Assembly: GCF_002192695.1 (NCBI RefSeq)
Contig: NZ_MTLG01000104.1
Span: 62,001 to 126,000 of the forward strand
Direction: 5' to 3'
Length of the DNA: 64,000 bases
Origin: Achromobacter xylosoxidans
Lineage (GTDB): Bacteria > Pseudomonadota > Gammaproteobacteria > Burkholderiales > Burkholderiaceae_B
Shown here: piece after piece, positions 35,971-43,104 of the stretch
Numbering within the stretch: position 1 is the first letter of the stretch
Layout of the letters: each line of letters begins with the position of its first letter
Program-made: the position numbers and the translations under genes
The notes under the pieces: model-generated
The model's database searches: none
What the model was told of the DNA's origin: nothing
What the model saw: only the letters and a program-made list of their open reading frames with translations

Positions 35971-36897
35971 TCAGGCCGGCGATTCCTCGCGCTGCCGCCG
36001 CGCCTCGCCGATCAGCTTGCGGGCTGCGCCGGAGAGCGCTTCGTCGCGCCAAATCAGGTTCAGCGGCGCGCGCAGTTCCGCGGGCTGGGCCAGGTTGACG
36101 TAGACCACGCCTTCGATGTTCACGCGGCGCAGGGACGCGGGCACCAGCGACACGCCCAGACCGGCGGCCACCAGGCTCAGGGTGGACAGCATGCGCGGCG
36201 CTTCCTGGGCCACGCGCGGGCTGAAGCCGGCGGCGCCGCAGGCCGCGATGATGGCGTCGTACAGGCCTGGCCCGCTGTGGCGGCGGTAGAGGATGAGTGA
36301 TTCGTCGGCCAGCTCGGATAGCGCGATGCGCTTGCGCGGCCGGCCCTTGACGGTGGGGTGGTCGGCGGGAAACGCGGCCAGCATGGGCTCTTCCAGCACG
36401 GTTTCCACTGCCACGCCCGGGCCCAGGCCATAGGGGCCGCGGATGAACGCCACGTCCACGCGGCCCGCGGCCACGGCCTCCATGAGTTCGCCGGTGCTGC
36501 TTTCCTCCAGCACCAGCCGCACATTGGGCGCGGCTTCGCGGAAGCGGCGGATGACGGACGGCACGAAGGGGTGGAAGGCCGCCGACCCGGTGAAGCCCAC
36601 GGTCAGGCGCCCGGCCTCGCCTTGCGACACGCGCCGCACGCCTTCCACGGCCTGGTCCACCAGGGCCACGATATTGCGCGCGTCGTCCAGCAGTGCGCGG
36701 CCGCTTTCGGTCAGCTCCATGCCGCGCGGCAGGCGGTGGAACAGCGTCACGCCCAGTTCCTGCTCCAGCACGCGGATCTGCTGGCTCAGCGGCGGCTGGC
36801 GTATGCCCAGCCGCGCCGCGGCCTTGGTCAGGTGGGATTCCTCGGCCACGGCCAGGAAGTAGCGCAACAGCCTCAAGTCTACGGATGCCATATTCAA
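35971..36897 (-). CDS. LysR-family transcriptional regulator
   Basis: 308 residues. Winged helix at 1-65 (LRLLRYFLAVAEESHLTKAAARLGIRQPPLSQQIRVLEQELGVTLFHRLPRG), then the co-inducer domain from about 95 (LTVGFTGSAAFHPFVPSVIRRFREAAP). The N-terminal pattern matches the BenM/CatM-like subgroup. Divergent from the two chromate-transporter genes with an AT-rich palindromic region in between; it likely controls them and itself. A start at Met3 is possible. Confidence 0.92.
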   Translation of the reverse strand: MNMASVDLRLLRYFLAVAEESHLTKAAARLGIRQPPLSQQIRVLEQELGVTLFHRLPRGMELTESGRALLDDARNIVALVDQAVEGVRRVSQGEAGRLTVGFTGSAAFHPFVPSVIRRFREAAPNVRLVLEESSTGELMEAVAAGRVDVAFIRGPYGLGPGVAVETVLEEPMLAAFPADHPTVKGRPRKRIALSELADESLILYRRHSGPGLYDAIIAACGAAGFSPRVAQEAPRMLSTLSLVAAGLGVSLVPASLRRVNIEGVVYVNLAQPAELRAPLNLIWRDEALSGAARKLIGEARRQREESPA

Positions 36898-36900
36898 CCG

Positions 36901-36924
36901 ATATGAATATATAGATAGTCATAT
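36901..36924. promoter_or_regulatory. Candidate LysR operator between regulator and chromate transporter
   Basis: ATATGA and TCATAT form an inverted repeat with 12 bases between arms, in an unusually AT-rich patch (36893-36935) directly before the LysR start. The size fits LysR sites with T-N11-A geometry. Likely overlaps the divergent promoters. Confidence 0.4.
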
Positions 36925-37009
36925 ATTAGACATTATCCGAGGCGAAGAGTAGGCTGCAATCTCGTTGTCCTTCCCTGGTTCCACCCCGCGCCCTTTCCCC
37001 GGCGCCGGC

Positions 37010-37594
37010 ATGAAAATGATGAATGCAGCACCTTTGACGTCCGAGGCCGAACTGCGGCCCGCGCCCACTTGCGGGCAACTGTTCTACGGCTTCCTCATGC
37101 TCGGCCTGACGGCCTTCGGCGGCGCCTTGCCCCTGGCGCGCCGCATGGTCGTCGAAAAGCACCGCTGGCTCAGCGGCGCCGAGTTCACCGACCTGCTGGG
37201 CCTGTGCCAGTTCCTGCCCGGCGGCAACATCATCAACCTGTCGGTGGCCCTGGGCATGAAGTTCCGCGGCCCGCGCGGCGCGTTCGCGGCGCTGATGGGG
37301 CTGATCCTGGCGCCGTCGGCCATCGTGGTGTTGCTGGGCATGGTGTACGACCGCTTCCAGAACGATCCGCATATTCAGCACCTGTTCGCCGGGCTGGCCG
37401 CCGCCGCCGCGGGCCTGTTGATTTCCATGGCGGTGAAGATCGGGCTGCCGGTGGTCAAGCGCCGAGACTGGCTGGCCGGCGTGGTGGCCACGGCCTGCTT
37501 CATCGCCATCGCCGTGCTGCGCATTCCGCTCCTGCCCACCATGGCGGTGCTGACGCCGCTGAGCATCCTGATGGTCTGGAGGCAACGTCGATGA
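37010..37594 (+). CDS. Chromate transporter, N-terminal half (short CHR)
   Basis: 194 residues with CHR-domain motifs: FYGFLMLGLTAFGGALPLARRMVVEKHRWLSGAEFTDLLGLCQFLPGGNIINLSVALG and about five or six membrane helices. Full-length ChrA has two such domains in one chain; here the two are separate genes. The proteins probably pair in the inner membrane to export chromate or a related anion. ATG 37010 is chosen over a TTG at 36965 that lacks a ribosome site. It overlaps the next gene as ATGA. Confidence 0.9.
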   Translation: MKMMNAAPLTSEAELRPAPTCGQLFYGFLMLGLTAFGGALPLARRMVVEKHRWLSGAEFTDLLGLCQFLPGGNIINLSVALGMKFRGPRGAFAALMGLILAPSAIVVLLGMVYDRFQNDPHIQHLFAGLAAAAAGLLISMAVKIGLPVVKRRDWLAGVVATACFIAIAVLRIPLLPTMAVLTPLSILMVWRQRR

Positions 37595-38115
37595 TCCATA
37601 CATTGATCGCCCTGGCCCTGATCTTTTCCGAGTTGTCCGTGTTGGCGTTCGGCGGGGGCAACACCATCCTGCCCGAGATGCAGCGCCAGGTGGTGGAAGT
37701 GCACGGCTGGATGAGCGCGGCGGATTTCTCCGCGTTGTTCGCCCTGGGCCAGGCCGCTCCGGGCCCCAACCTGATGGTGGTCACGCTGGTCGGCTGGCAT
37801 GTGGCGGGCGGCCTGGGCATGCTGGTCACCACCATCGCCAAGTTCGGTCCTTCGTCCATCATCACCGTGATCGCGCTGGGCCTGTGGGAACGCTTCAAGG
37901 ACCGCCCCTGGCGCGGGGTGATCCAGGCGGGCATCTTCCCGATGACGGTTGGCTTGGTGGCGGCCAGCGCGGCGCTCATCACCGAAGCCTCGGTGCATAC
38001 CTGGCTGCTGGGCGCCATTACCGCTGTGGTGGCGCTGCTGGGCAGCCTCACCCGCATCCATCCGTTGTGGCTGCTGTTCGGCGGCGCGCTGGCCGGTTTG
38101 CTCGGCATCGGTTAG
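37591..38115 (+). CDS. Chromate transporter, C-terminal half (short CHR)
   Basis: 174 residues, the second CHR domain: [62 protein letters not shown], then hydrophobic helices. It begins with ATG overlapping the stop of the first half, so the two are made in equal amounts. Divergent LysR control as for the first half. The substrate may be another oxyanion. Confidence 0.9.
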   Translation: MIHTLIALALIFSELSVLAFGGGNTILPEMQRQVVEVHGWMSAADFSALFALGQAAPGPNLMVVTLVGWHVAGGLGMLVTTIAKFGPSSIITVIALGLWERFKDRPWRGVIQAGIFPMTVGLVAASAALITEASVHTWLLGAITAVVALLGSLTRIHPLWLLFGGALAGLLGIG

Positions 38116-38149
38116 CGTTAGGGCTGCTCATACCAAAAGGAGCAGCCGC

Positions 38150-38836
38150 ATGCCGCCACTCAAGGATTTCGAGCCCGAGGACGATTCCGCTGCCGGCGCA
38201 GCCTTGCCGTTCTTCCATGCGCATCGCCGCCTGGTCGGCTGCGCCGCGCTGTTGCTGGTCATGGCGGGCGCGCTGTACGCCTTGGGCGTGCCGTGGGTGC
38301 TGGCGCTGTTGCTGGGGTTCGACGCGGGGGCGCTGGTGTTCCTGCTGATGACGGCGCGGGTGTTCGGCCGCACCAGCGCGGCGGCCATGCGGCAGCATGC
38401 GCAGCAGCAGGACGTGGGGCGCACCGGCGTGCTGTGGAGCAGCGTGGCGCTGTCCTGCATGGTGATGATGGCCTTGTGGGTGGAGCTGCAGGGGGAGAGC
38501 GGCGTGGGCAGCGTGCTGGCCATGCTGGCCGCCGCCGCGACCATCATCCTGTCGTGGCTCTACATGAACATGATCTTCGCCCTGCATTACGCGCATGGCT
38601 ATTACGGCCACCGCAACGCCATGCACAAGGGGCTGGACTTCCCGGGCACGGAAGACCCGGATTACTGGGACTTCGCCTATTTCGCGCTGGTGCTGGGCAT
38701 GACGTTCCAGGTGTCGGACGTGCAGATTGTGAACCGGCGCCTGCGCCGCACGGCGCTGACGCACAGCGTCATCGCCTTTTTCTTCAACGTCTTCATCATC
38801 GCCATCAGCGTGAACGTGGCGGCGGGGCGGGCCTAG
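38150..38836 (+). CDS. DUF1345 membrane protein
   Basis: 228 residues with about five membrane helices: [45 protein letters not shown], a central pair and [22 protein letters not shown]. The conserved [23 protein letters not shown] and [15 protein letters not shown] identify DUF1345. Function unknown. ATG 38150 follows AAAAGGAG, a strong ribosome site. Possibly read on from the chromate genes (34-base gap). Confidence 0.88.
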   Translation: MPPLKDFEPEDDSAAGAALPFFHAHRRLVGCAALLLVMAGALYALGVPWVLALLLGFDAGALVFLLMTARVFGRTSAAAMRQHAQQQDVGRTGVLWSSVALSCMVMMALWVELQGESGVGSVLAMLAAAATIILSWLYMNMIFALHYAHGYYGHRNAMHKGLDFPGTEDPDYWDFAYFALVLGMTFQVSDVQIVNRRLRRTALTHSVIAFFFNVFIIAISVNVAAGRA

Positions 38837-38843
38837 GGACACT

Positions 38844-38865
38844 CCCCCGGCGCCATGGCCGGGGG
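38844..38865. terminator. Terminator-like hairpin after DUF1345 gene
   Basis: CCCCCGGC pairs with GCCGGGGG around a 6-base loop, starting 7 bases after the DUF1345 stop. No T-run. It stands between convergent genes, just before the 17-bp repeat array. Confidence 0.4.
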
Positions 38866-38870
38866 CGGAC

Positions 38871-38955
38871 CGCGAGTTAGGCCGAGCCGCGAGTTAGGCC
38901 GGGCCGCGAGTTAGGCCGGGCCGCGAGTCAGGCCGGGCCGCGAGTCAGGCCGCGC
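38871..38955. repeat. Five tandem 17-bp repeats over a stop codon
   Basis: Five contiguous copies at 38871, 38888, 38905, 38922 and 38939, consensus CGCGAGTTAGGCCGGGC. The last two read GTCAGG instead of GTTAGG; the outer copies differ at one base near their 3' end. The array runs into the minus-strand methyltransferase gene: its TGA stop is at 38947-38945 inside the last copy, so the gene end seems to be the source of the duplicated unit. Copy number may vary between strains. Confidence 0.9.
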
Positions 38956-40063
38956 CCAGGCGCCACAAGGACGTGACTTCCTTCGAACGGGCCGCATGCA
39001 GCGGGTCGCTCGCGTCCTGCGCGCGGCCGTGCGTGGGGCGCGTGTCGATGCGCTCGATGACCTGCAGGCCAGCCTGGCTGATCATTTCCAGCAGCGCTTC
39101 GCGGCTGCGCAGGCCCAGGTGTTCGGCCAGGTCCGACAGGATCAGCCAGCCTTCGCCGTTGGGCGTCAGATGTGCCGCCAGGCCATTGAGGAAACCGCGC
39201 AGCATGCGGCTGTCGGGATCGTAGACCGCATGCTCGACGGGCGAGCTGGGGCGGGCGGGCAGCCACGGCGGGTTGCAGACGATCAACGACACCCGGCCTT
39301 CGGGGAACAGGTCCGTTTCTTCGACGTCGACCTGCTTGGACAGGCCCAGCCGCTCCAGGTTTTCGCGGGCGCAGGCCAGGGCGCGGGGATCCGTGTCGGT
39401 GGCGATGACGCGCTTGCCGCCGCGGCGCGCGATCACGGCGGCCAGCACGCCGGTGCCGGTGCCGATGTCGAAGGCCACGCTGCCGCGCGGCATCGGGGTG
39501 CGCGCCACCAGATCGACGTACTCGCCGCGCAGCGGCGAGAACACGCCGTAGTGCGGATGGATGCGGGCGTTCAGCGCAGGAATTTCCACGCCCTTCTTGC
39601 GCCATTCGAAGGCGCCGATCAGGCCCAGCAGTTCGCGCAGCGATGCCACATAGGGTTCCGCGGCGGGGCCATGGGCTTCCTCGCAGGCGAGCCGGGCGTC
39701 GGGCGCGCGGCGCAGCGGAATGCCGTGGCCGGCGTCGAACGGAATCAGCAGCATGCCCAGGATGCGGGCGCGCTGGGACTGGATCTGGCGGTGCTGGTTG
39801 AAGGCGTCCAGCAGGCTGTCCACGGGTTTACGGGGACGCTTGTCGACCCGCCGCGTGATGGCCTGCAGCAGTTGCCGCGCGTTCTGGAAGTCGCCGCGCC
39901 ACAGCAGGCCGACGCCTTCGCAGGCTTGGCGGTAGGCCATGTCGGCGGTCATGGTGTCGTCCGCCACCACCACGCGCTTGGGCGGCGCGGCGCCGGATTC
40001 GGAGCGCCAGCGGGCGGCGTGCGGGGTCTGGTTTTCTTCCCAGCGGATTTCAGGGACGGTCAA
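38945..40063 (-). CDS. Class I SAM-dependent methyltransferase, NPPW type
   Basis: 372 residues. N-terminal about 150 residues are helical and unassigned; the C-terminal half has motif I DIGTGTGVLAAVIARRGG, an acidic motif II (IATDTDPRAL) and the motif IV CNPPWLPARP, typical of PrmC/RlmG-like N-methyltransferases acting on RNA or protein. The start is uncertain: TTG at 40063 has GGAG eight bases upstream, and no ATG with a ribosome site exists nearby; GTG at 40057 is an alternative. The stop lies in the tandem repeat. Target unknown. Confidence 0.8.
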   Translation of the reverse strand: MTVPEIRWEENQTPHAARWRSESGAAPPKRVVVADDTMTADMAYRQACEGVGLLWRGDFQNARQLLQAITRRVDKRPRKPVDSLLDAFNQHRQIQSQRARILGMLLIPFDAGHGIPLRRAPDARLACEEAHGPAAEPYVASLRELLGLIGAFEWRKKGVEIPALNARIHPHYGVFSPLRGEYVDLVARTPMPRGSVAFDIGTGTGVLAAVIARRGGKRVIATDTDPRALACARENLERLGLSKQVDVEETDLFPEGRVSLIVCNPPWLPARPSSPVEHAVYDPDSRMLRGFLNGLAAHLTPNGEGWLILSDLAEHLGLRSREALLEMISQAGLQVIERIDTRPTHGRAQDASDPLHAARSKEVTSLWRLGAA

Positions 40064-40113
40064 CGTGTCGCTCCAGCAAGGCGGGGCGCGCGGGGCAGGG
40101 TGGTCATGGAGAA

Positions 40114-40161
40114 GGCAAAAAAGAAGGGGCGCGGGCTGCCAATGTAGCAGCTTCGCGCCCC
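40114..40161 (-). terminator. Rho-independent terminator of the fds/OFA transcript
   Basis: On the minus strand GGGGCGCG ... CGCGCCCC form an 8-bp outer stem with an inner GCTGC/GCAGC stem, followed at once by TTCTTTTTT (plus-strand AAAAAAGAA at 40117-40125). It lies 42 bases past the stop of the OFA transporter gene and is the best terminator of the window. Confidence 0.8.
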
Positions 40162-40163
40162 GT

Positions 40164-40186
40164 CGCGGCAGGCGCCGCCTGCCGCG
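40164..40186. repeat. Perfect GC hairpin between OFA gene and terminator
   Basis: CGCGGCAGGC and GCCTGCCGCG form a 10-bp perfect stem with a 3-base loop, 17 bases after the OFA transporter stop. With the next hairpin it gives a double stem at the end of the fds operon, which may protect the transcript 3' end. Confidence 0.6.
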
Positions 40187-40202
40187 ATGCCAGATGCCGG
40201 CT

Positions 40203-41870
40203 TCAGTGGAACAGCACCACCGCCTTCTGCAGCGTGATCCAGATGCCCCAGGCCAGCGGGATGCCCACGCAGGCCCAGGCAAAAACCACCAGCGCCGCCG
40301 GCGTGCGGAACGCGGATGTTCCGACCCCGTGCGTTTCCGTGGCGACCGCGCGTTCGTGGGCCAGCGCCTTTTCGCGCGCCAGTTCCTCGTCATTCATGAA
40401 GTACTTGGGATTCACGGGCCGGATCGCCAGGTTGCACAGGAAGCCCAGCACCAGCATGCCCGCCAGGATGTACATGGTGATGTCGTACACCTGGGCGCGC
40501 GGCACGCCGATGGACAACTGATATTCGCGGATGTAGTTCACCAGCACCGGTCCGAAGATGCCCGCCGCCGACCAGGCCGTCAGCAGCCGGCCATGGATGG
40601 CGCCTACCATCTGCGTGCCGAACAGGTCGGCCAGGTACGCCGGCACGGTGGAAAAGCCGCCGCCGTACATGGACAGGATGATGCAGAAAGCGGCCACGAA
40701 CAGGGCCAGCGCGCCGATGTGCGCGGTCCAGGGGATGGCTGAGTACAGCGCGAAGCCCAGCACGAAGAAGATGAAGTAGGTAGTCTTGCGGCCCAGCTTG
40801 TCGGACAGGCTGGCCCAGAAGAAGCGGCCGCCGATGTTGAACAGGCTGAGCAGGCCGGTGAAGCCGGCGGCAATGGCGGCGATGGCCGCCAACTGGCTCT
40901 TGTCCAGCTGCGAGTAGCCCAGTTCAGGCTGGTTGATCAGGCCGCCGCCGAACACTTCCTGCAGCAGCGGCGAAGCCATGCCCAGGATGCCGATGCCCGC
41001 CGTGACGTTCAGGCACAGCGCCCACCACACCAGCCAGAACTGCGGCACGCCCCAGACGCGCTGCACATGGACGTGGCCCTTGGTGATCATGGCGTTGCCG
41101 GCATGCTTGGCCGGAGCGGTCCAGCCTTCGGGCTTCCAGCCGGTGGGCGGCACGCGGTAGCCCAGCGCGCCCGACATCATGAAGACGAAGTACACCGCCG
41201 CCATGGTCAGGAAGGTCTGCCAGACGCCCGGCGAATCGGGGGTGGCAAAGTGGCGCATCAGCAGGTCGGCCAACGGCGCGCCTATCATGGCGCCGCCGCC
41301 AAAGCCCATGATGGCCATGCCCGTGGCCATGCCGCGGCGGTCGGGGAACCACTTGATCAGCGTGCTCACGGGCGAGATGTAGCCCAGTCCCAGGCCGATG
41401 CCGCCGATAACGCCCGAGCCCAGCCACAGCATCCACATCTGGTGCAGGTATACGCCGATGGCGGAGATGACCAGGCCGCCGCACCAGCACAGGGCCGACA
41501 CCACGCCGGCCTTGCGCGGACCGGCGCGTTCCAGCCAGCCGCCCCACAGCGCGGCCGAGCAGCCCAGCAGCACGAAGAACAGGGTGTACATCCACCCCAT
41601 GGTCGAGATCTTCCAATCGCAGTTGGTGGCGAACAGCTCGGCTGCGAGGCTCATGTCCGCGGGGCAGGCCAGCGGCTTGGCGCCGCCCACCACCTTGGAC
41701 AGCGGCAGCCAGAACACCGAGAAGCCATAGGCCATGCCGATGCACAGATGGATGGCCAGGGCGGCCGGGGGAACCAGCCAGCGCGAGAAGCCCGGGCCGG
41801 CGATGGTGCGTTCCTTGTCGAAAAATCCCGGCTTCGAACCGGGCAGGTCCAGCGTGGCAGTGCTTTGCAT
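40203..41870 (-). CDS. MFS transporter, oxalate/formate antiporter (OFA) family
   Basis: 555 residues, twelve predicted helices with a long loop between them and family motifs (LAIHLCIGMAYGFSVFWLPL, GVIGGIGLGLGYISPVSTLIKWFPDRRGMATGMAIMGFGGGAM). Some members exchange oxalate for formate, others carry monocarboxylates. Its position right after fdsD, before the shared terminator, suggests it brings formate (or a formate-yielding acid) to the formate dehydrogenase. AGGAG lies before the ATG at 41870. Confidence 0.88.
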   Translation of the reverse strand: MQSTATLDLPGSKPGFFDKERTIAGPGFSRWLVPPAALAIHLCIGMAYGFSVFWLPLSKVVGGAKPLACPADMSLAAELFATNCDWKISTMGWMYTLFFVLLGCSAALWGGWLERAGPRKAGVVSALCWCGGLVISAIGVYLHQMWMLWLGSGVIGGIGLGLGYISPVSTLIKWFPDRRGMATGMAIMGFGGGAMIGAPLADLLMRHFATPDSPGVWQTFLTMAAVYFVFMMSGALGYRVPPTGWKPEGWTAPAKHAGNAMITKGHVHVQRVWGVPQFWLVWWALCLNVTAGIGILGMASPLLQEVFGGGLINQPELGYSQLDKSQLAAIAAIAAGFTGLLSLFNIGGRFFWASLSDKLGRKTTYFIFFVLGFALYSAIPWTAHIGALALFVAAFCIILSMYGGGFSTVPAYLADLFGTQMVGAIHGRLLTAWSAAGIFGPVLVNYIREYQLSIGVPRAQVYDITMYILAGMLVLGFLCNLAIRPVNPKYFMNDEELAREKALAHERAVATETHGVGTSAFRTPAALVVFAWACVGIPLAWGIWITLQKAVVLFH

Positions 41871-41977
41871 GTTGTCTCCTCTTTGGGGGCCGCTCGTTGG
41901 CGCGCGTGGTCCGGCATCCGGCCGGTCCCGCCGCCTTTTCTTGTGATGTTCCTGCCGTCTTGCCTGCTGCCGCCGCG

Positions 41978-42235
41978 CTACGCCACGCGGGCGAGCGGCG
42001 TGAGGCGCTGGCGGTTCTGCGTGACCGCTTCCAGCACCAGCGGGCGCAGGCGTTCCCCGCCGGCATCGCCGTCGGGGTTTTGTTCGAGAAAGTTCAGGAG
42101 TTCATTGCGCATGCGCGGCTCCCAGAACTTGTGGATATGGTTGGCCACGCCTTCCAGGGCCTCAGGCCGGTCGGGCATGGCTTCGAAGAATTGGCCGATG
42201 CGGTTGGCCATGCGGATCAGGTTGCCGATTTCCAT
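41978..42235 (-). CDS. fdsD: Formate dehydrogenase delta subunit
   Basis: 85 residues with the FdsD pattern: MEIGNLIRMANRIGQFFEAMPDRPEALEGVANHIHKFWEPRMRNELLNFL. A small protein of the fds operon needed for active enzyme, probably helping cofactor insertion or stability. It follows fdhD after 18 bases, the same order as known fdsGBACD operons. Confidence 0.92.
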   Translation of the reverse strand: MEIGNLIRMANRIGQFFEAMPDRPEALEGVANHIHKFWEPRMRNELLNFLEQNPDGDAGGERLRPLVLEAVTQNRQRLTPLARVA

Positions 42236-42253
42236 GCTTGCGTGAAGTCCGGT

Positions 42254-43075
42254 TCAGGAGATGATGCGTTGGGGGTGTGAGTACAGCGTGGCGTCGTCGC
42301 CGCGCAGAAAACCCAGCAGGCTGACGTTGGCGTCATTGGCCAGGCGGATGGCGAGCGCGGTGGGCGCGGACACGGATGCCAGCACCGCGACGCCGGCGGC
42401 GGCGGTTTTCTGCACCATTTCGAAGCTGGCGCGGCTGGACACCACCACGATGCCGTCGCCAGCATGCATGGCCTGGCGCGCCAGTGCACCTATTAGTTTG
42501 TCCAGCGCGTTGTGGCGGCCCACGTCCTCGCGCACCAGCGCGACAGTGCCATCGGCGCCCGCCCAGCCTGCCGCATGGGTGGCGCCCGTGATGTCGTGCA
42601 GCGCCTGGCGCGCACGCATGTCGCGCATGGCGGCCAGCACGGACTGGATGCGCACGGGCGAACCATTGGTGACCGGCGCCACCGGCCGCAGTACTTCGGG
42701 CAGCGTTTCCACGCCGCACAGGCCGCAGCCGGTGCGTCCGGCCATGGCGCGGCGGCGCGACTTCAGCCGCACTTCACAGGCGGTGGAGATTTCCAGCTGG
42801 ACCACGATGCCGTCGCATTGCGGCAACAGGTCGATGCCGCGCACGTCGTTGACGCCGTCGATGATGCCTTCGGACAGCGCGAAGCCCACGGCGAAGTCTT
42901 CCAGGTCGGCCGGCGTGGCCAGCATGGTGGCGTGGCTGATGCCGTTGAACTCCAGCGCCACCGGGGTTTCCTCGGCCACGGAGTCGGTTTCGACCTCGGG
43001 GACCAGGGCGCCGCCCCGCACGCGGGTGACCTGTACCTGCGTGCAGTCGGGGCGGGAAGGCGGTGGCGTGGGCAT
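42254..43075 (-). CDS. fdhD: Formate dehydrogenase accessory sulfurtransferase FdhD
   Basis: 273 residues; transfers sulfur to the molybdenum cofactor before insertion in formate dehydrogenase (called FdsC in fds operons). Carries the essential Cys pair Cys117/Cys120 (RTGCGLCGVE) and family blocks EETPVALEFNGISHATMLATP, LVREDVGRHNALDKLIG and SSRASFEMVQKTAAAG. ATG 43075 is chosen; the frame continues upstream over the fdsA end without better start. Sits between fdsA and fdsD. Confidence 0.94.
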   Translation of the reverse strand: MPTPPPSRPDCTQVQVTRVRGGALVPEVETDSVAEETPVALEFNGISHATMLATPADLEDFAVGFALSEGIIDGVNDVRGIDLLPQCDGIVVQLEISTACEVRLKSRRRAMAGRTGCGLCGVETLPEVLRPVAPVTNGSPVRIQSVLAAMRDMRARQALHDITGATHAAGWAGADGTVALVREDVGRHNALDKLIGALARQAMHAGDGIVVVSSRASFEMVQKTAAAGVAVLASVSAPTALAIRLANDANVSLLGFLRGDDATLYSHPQRIIS

Positions 43076-43104
43076 GGCGGCGTCCTGGCGGTTCGGGCTG
43101 GGGG

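Noticed and set aside
36965..37009. TTG start extending the first chromate-transporter half by 15 residues
   Set aside because: No ribosome-binding site, Pro-rich extension outside the CHR domain; the ATG at 37010 fits better.
38871..38955. Tandem repeats as a CRISPR array
   Set aside because: The 17-bp units are directly contiguous without spacers and no cas gene is present.
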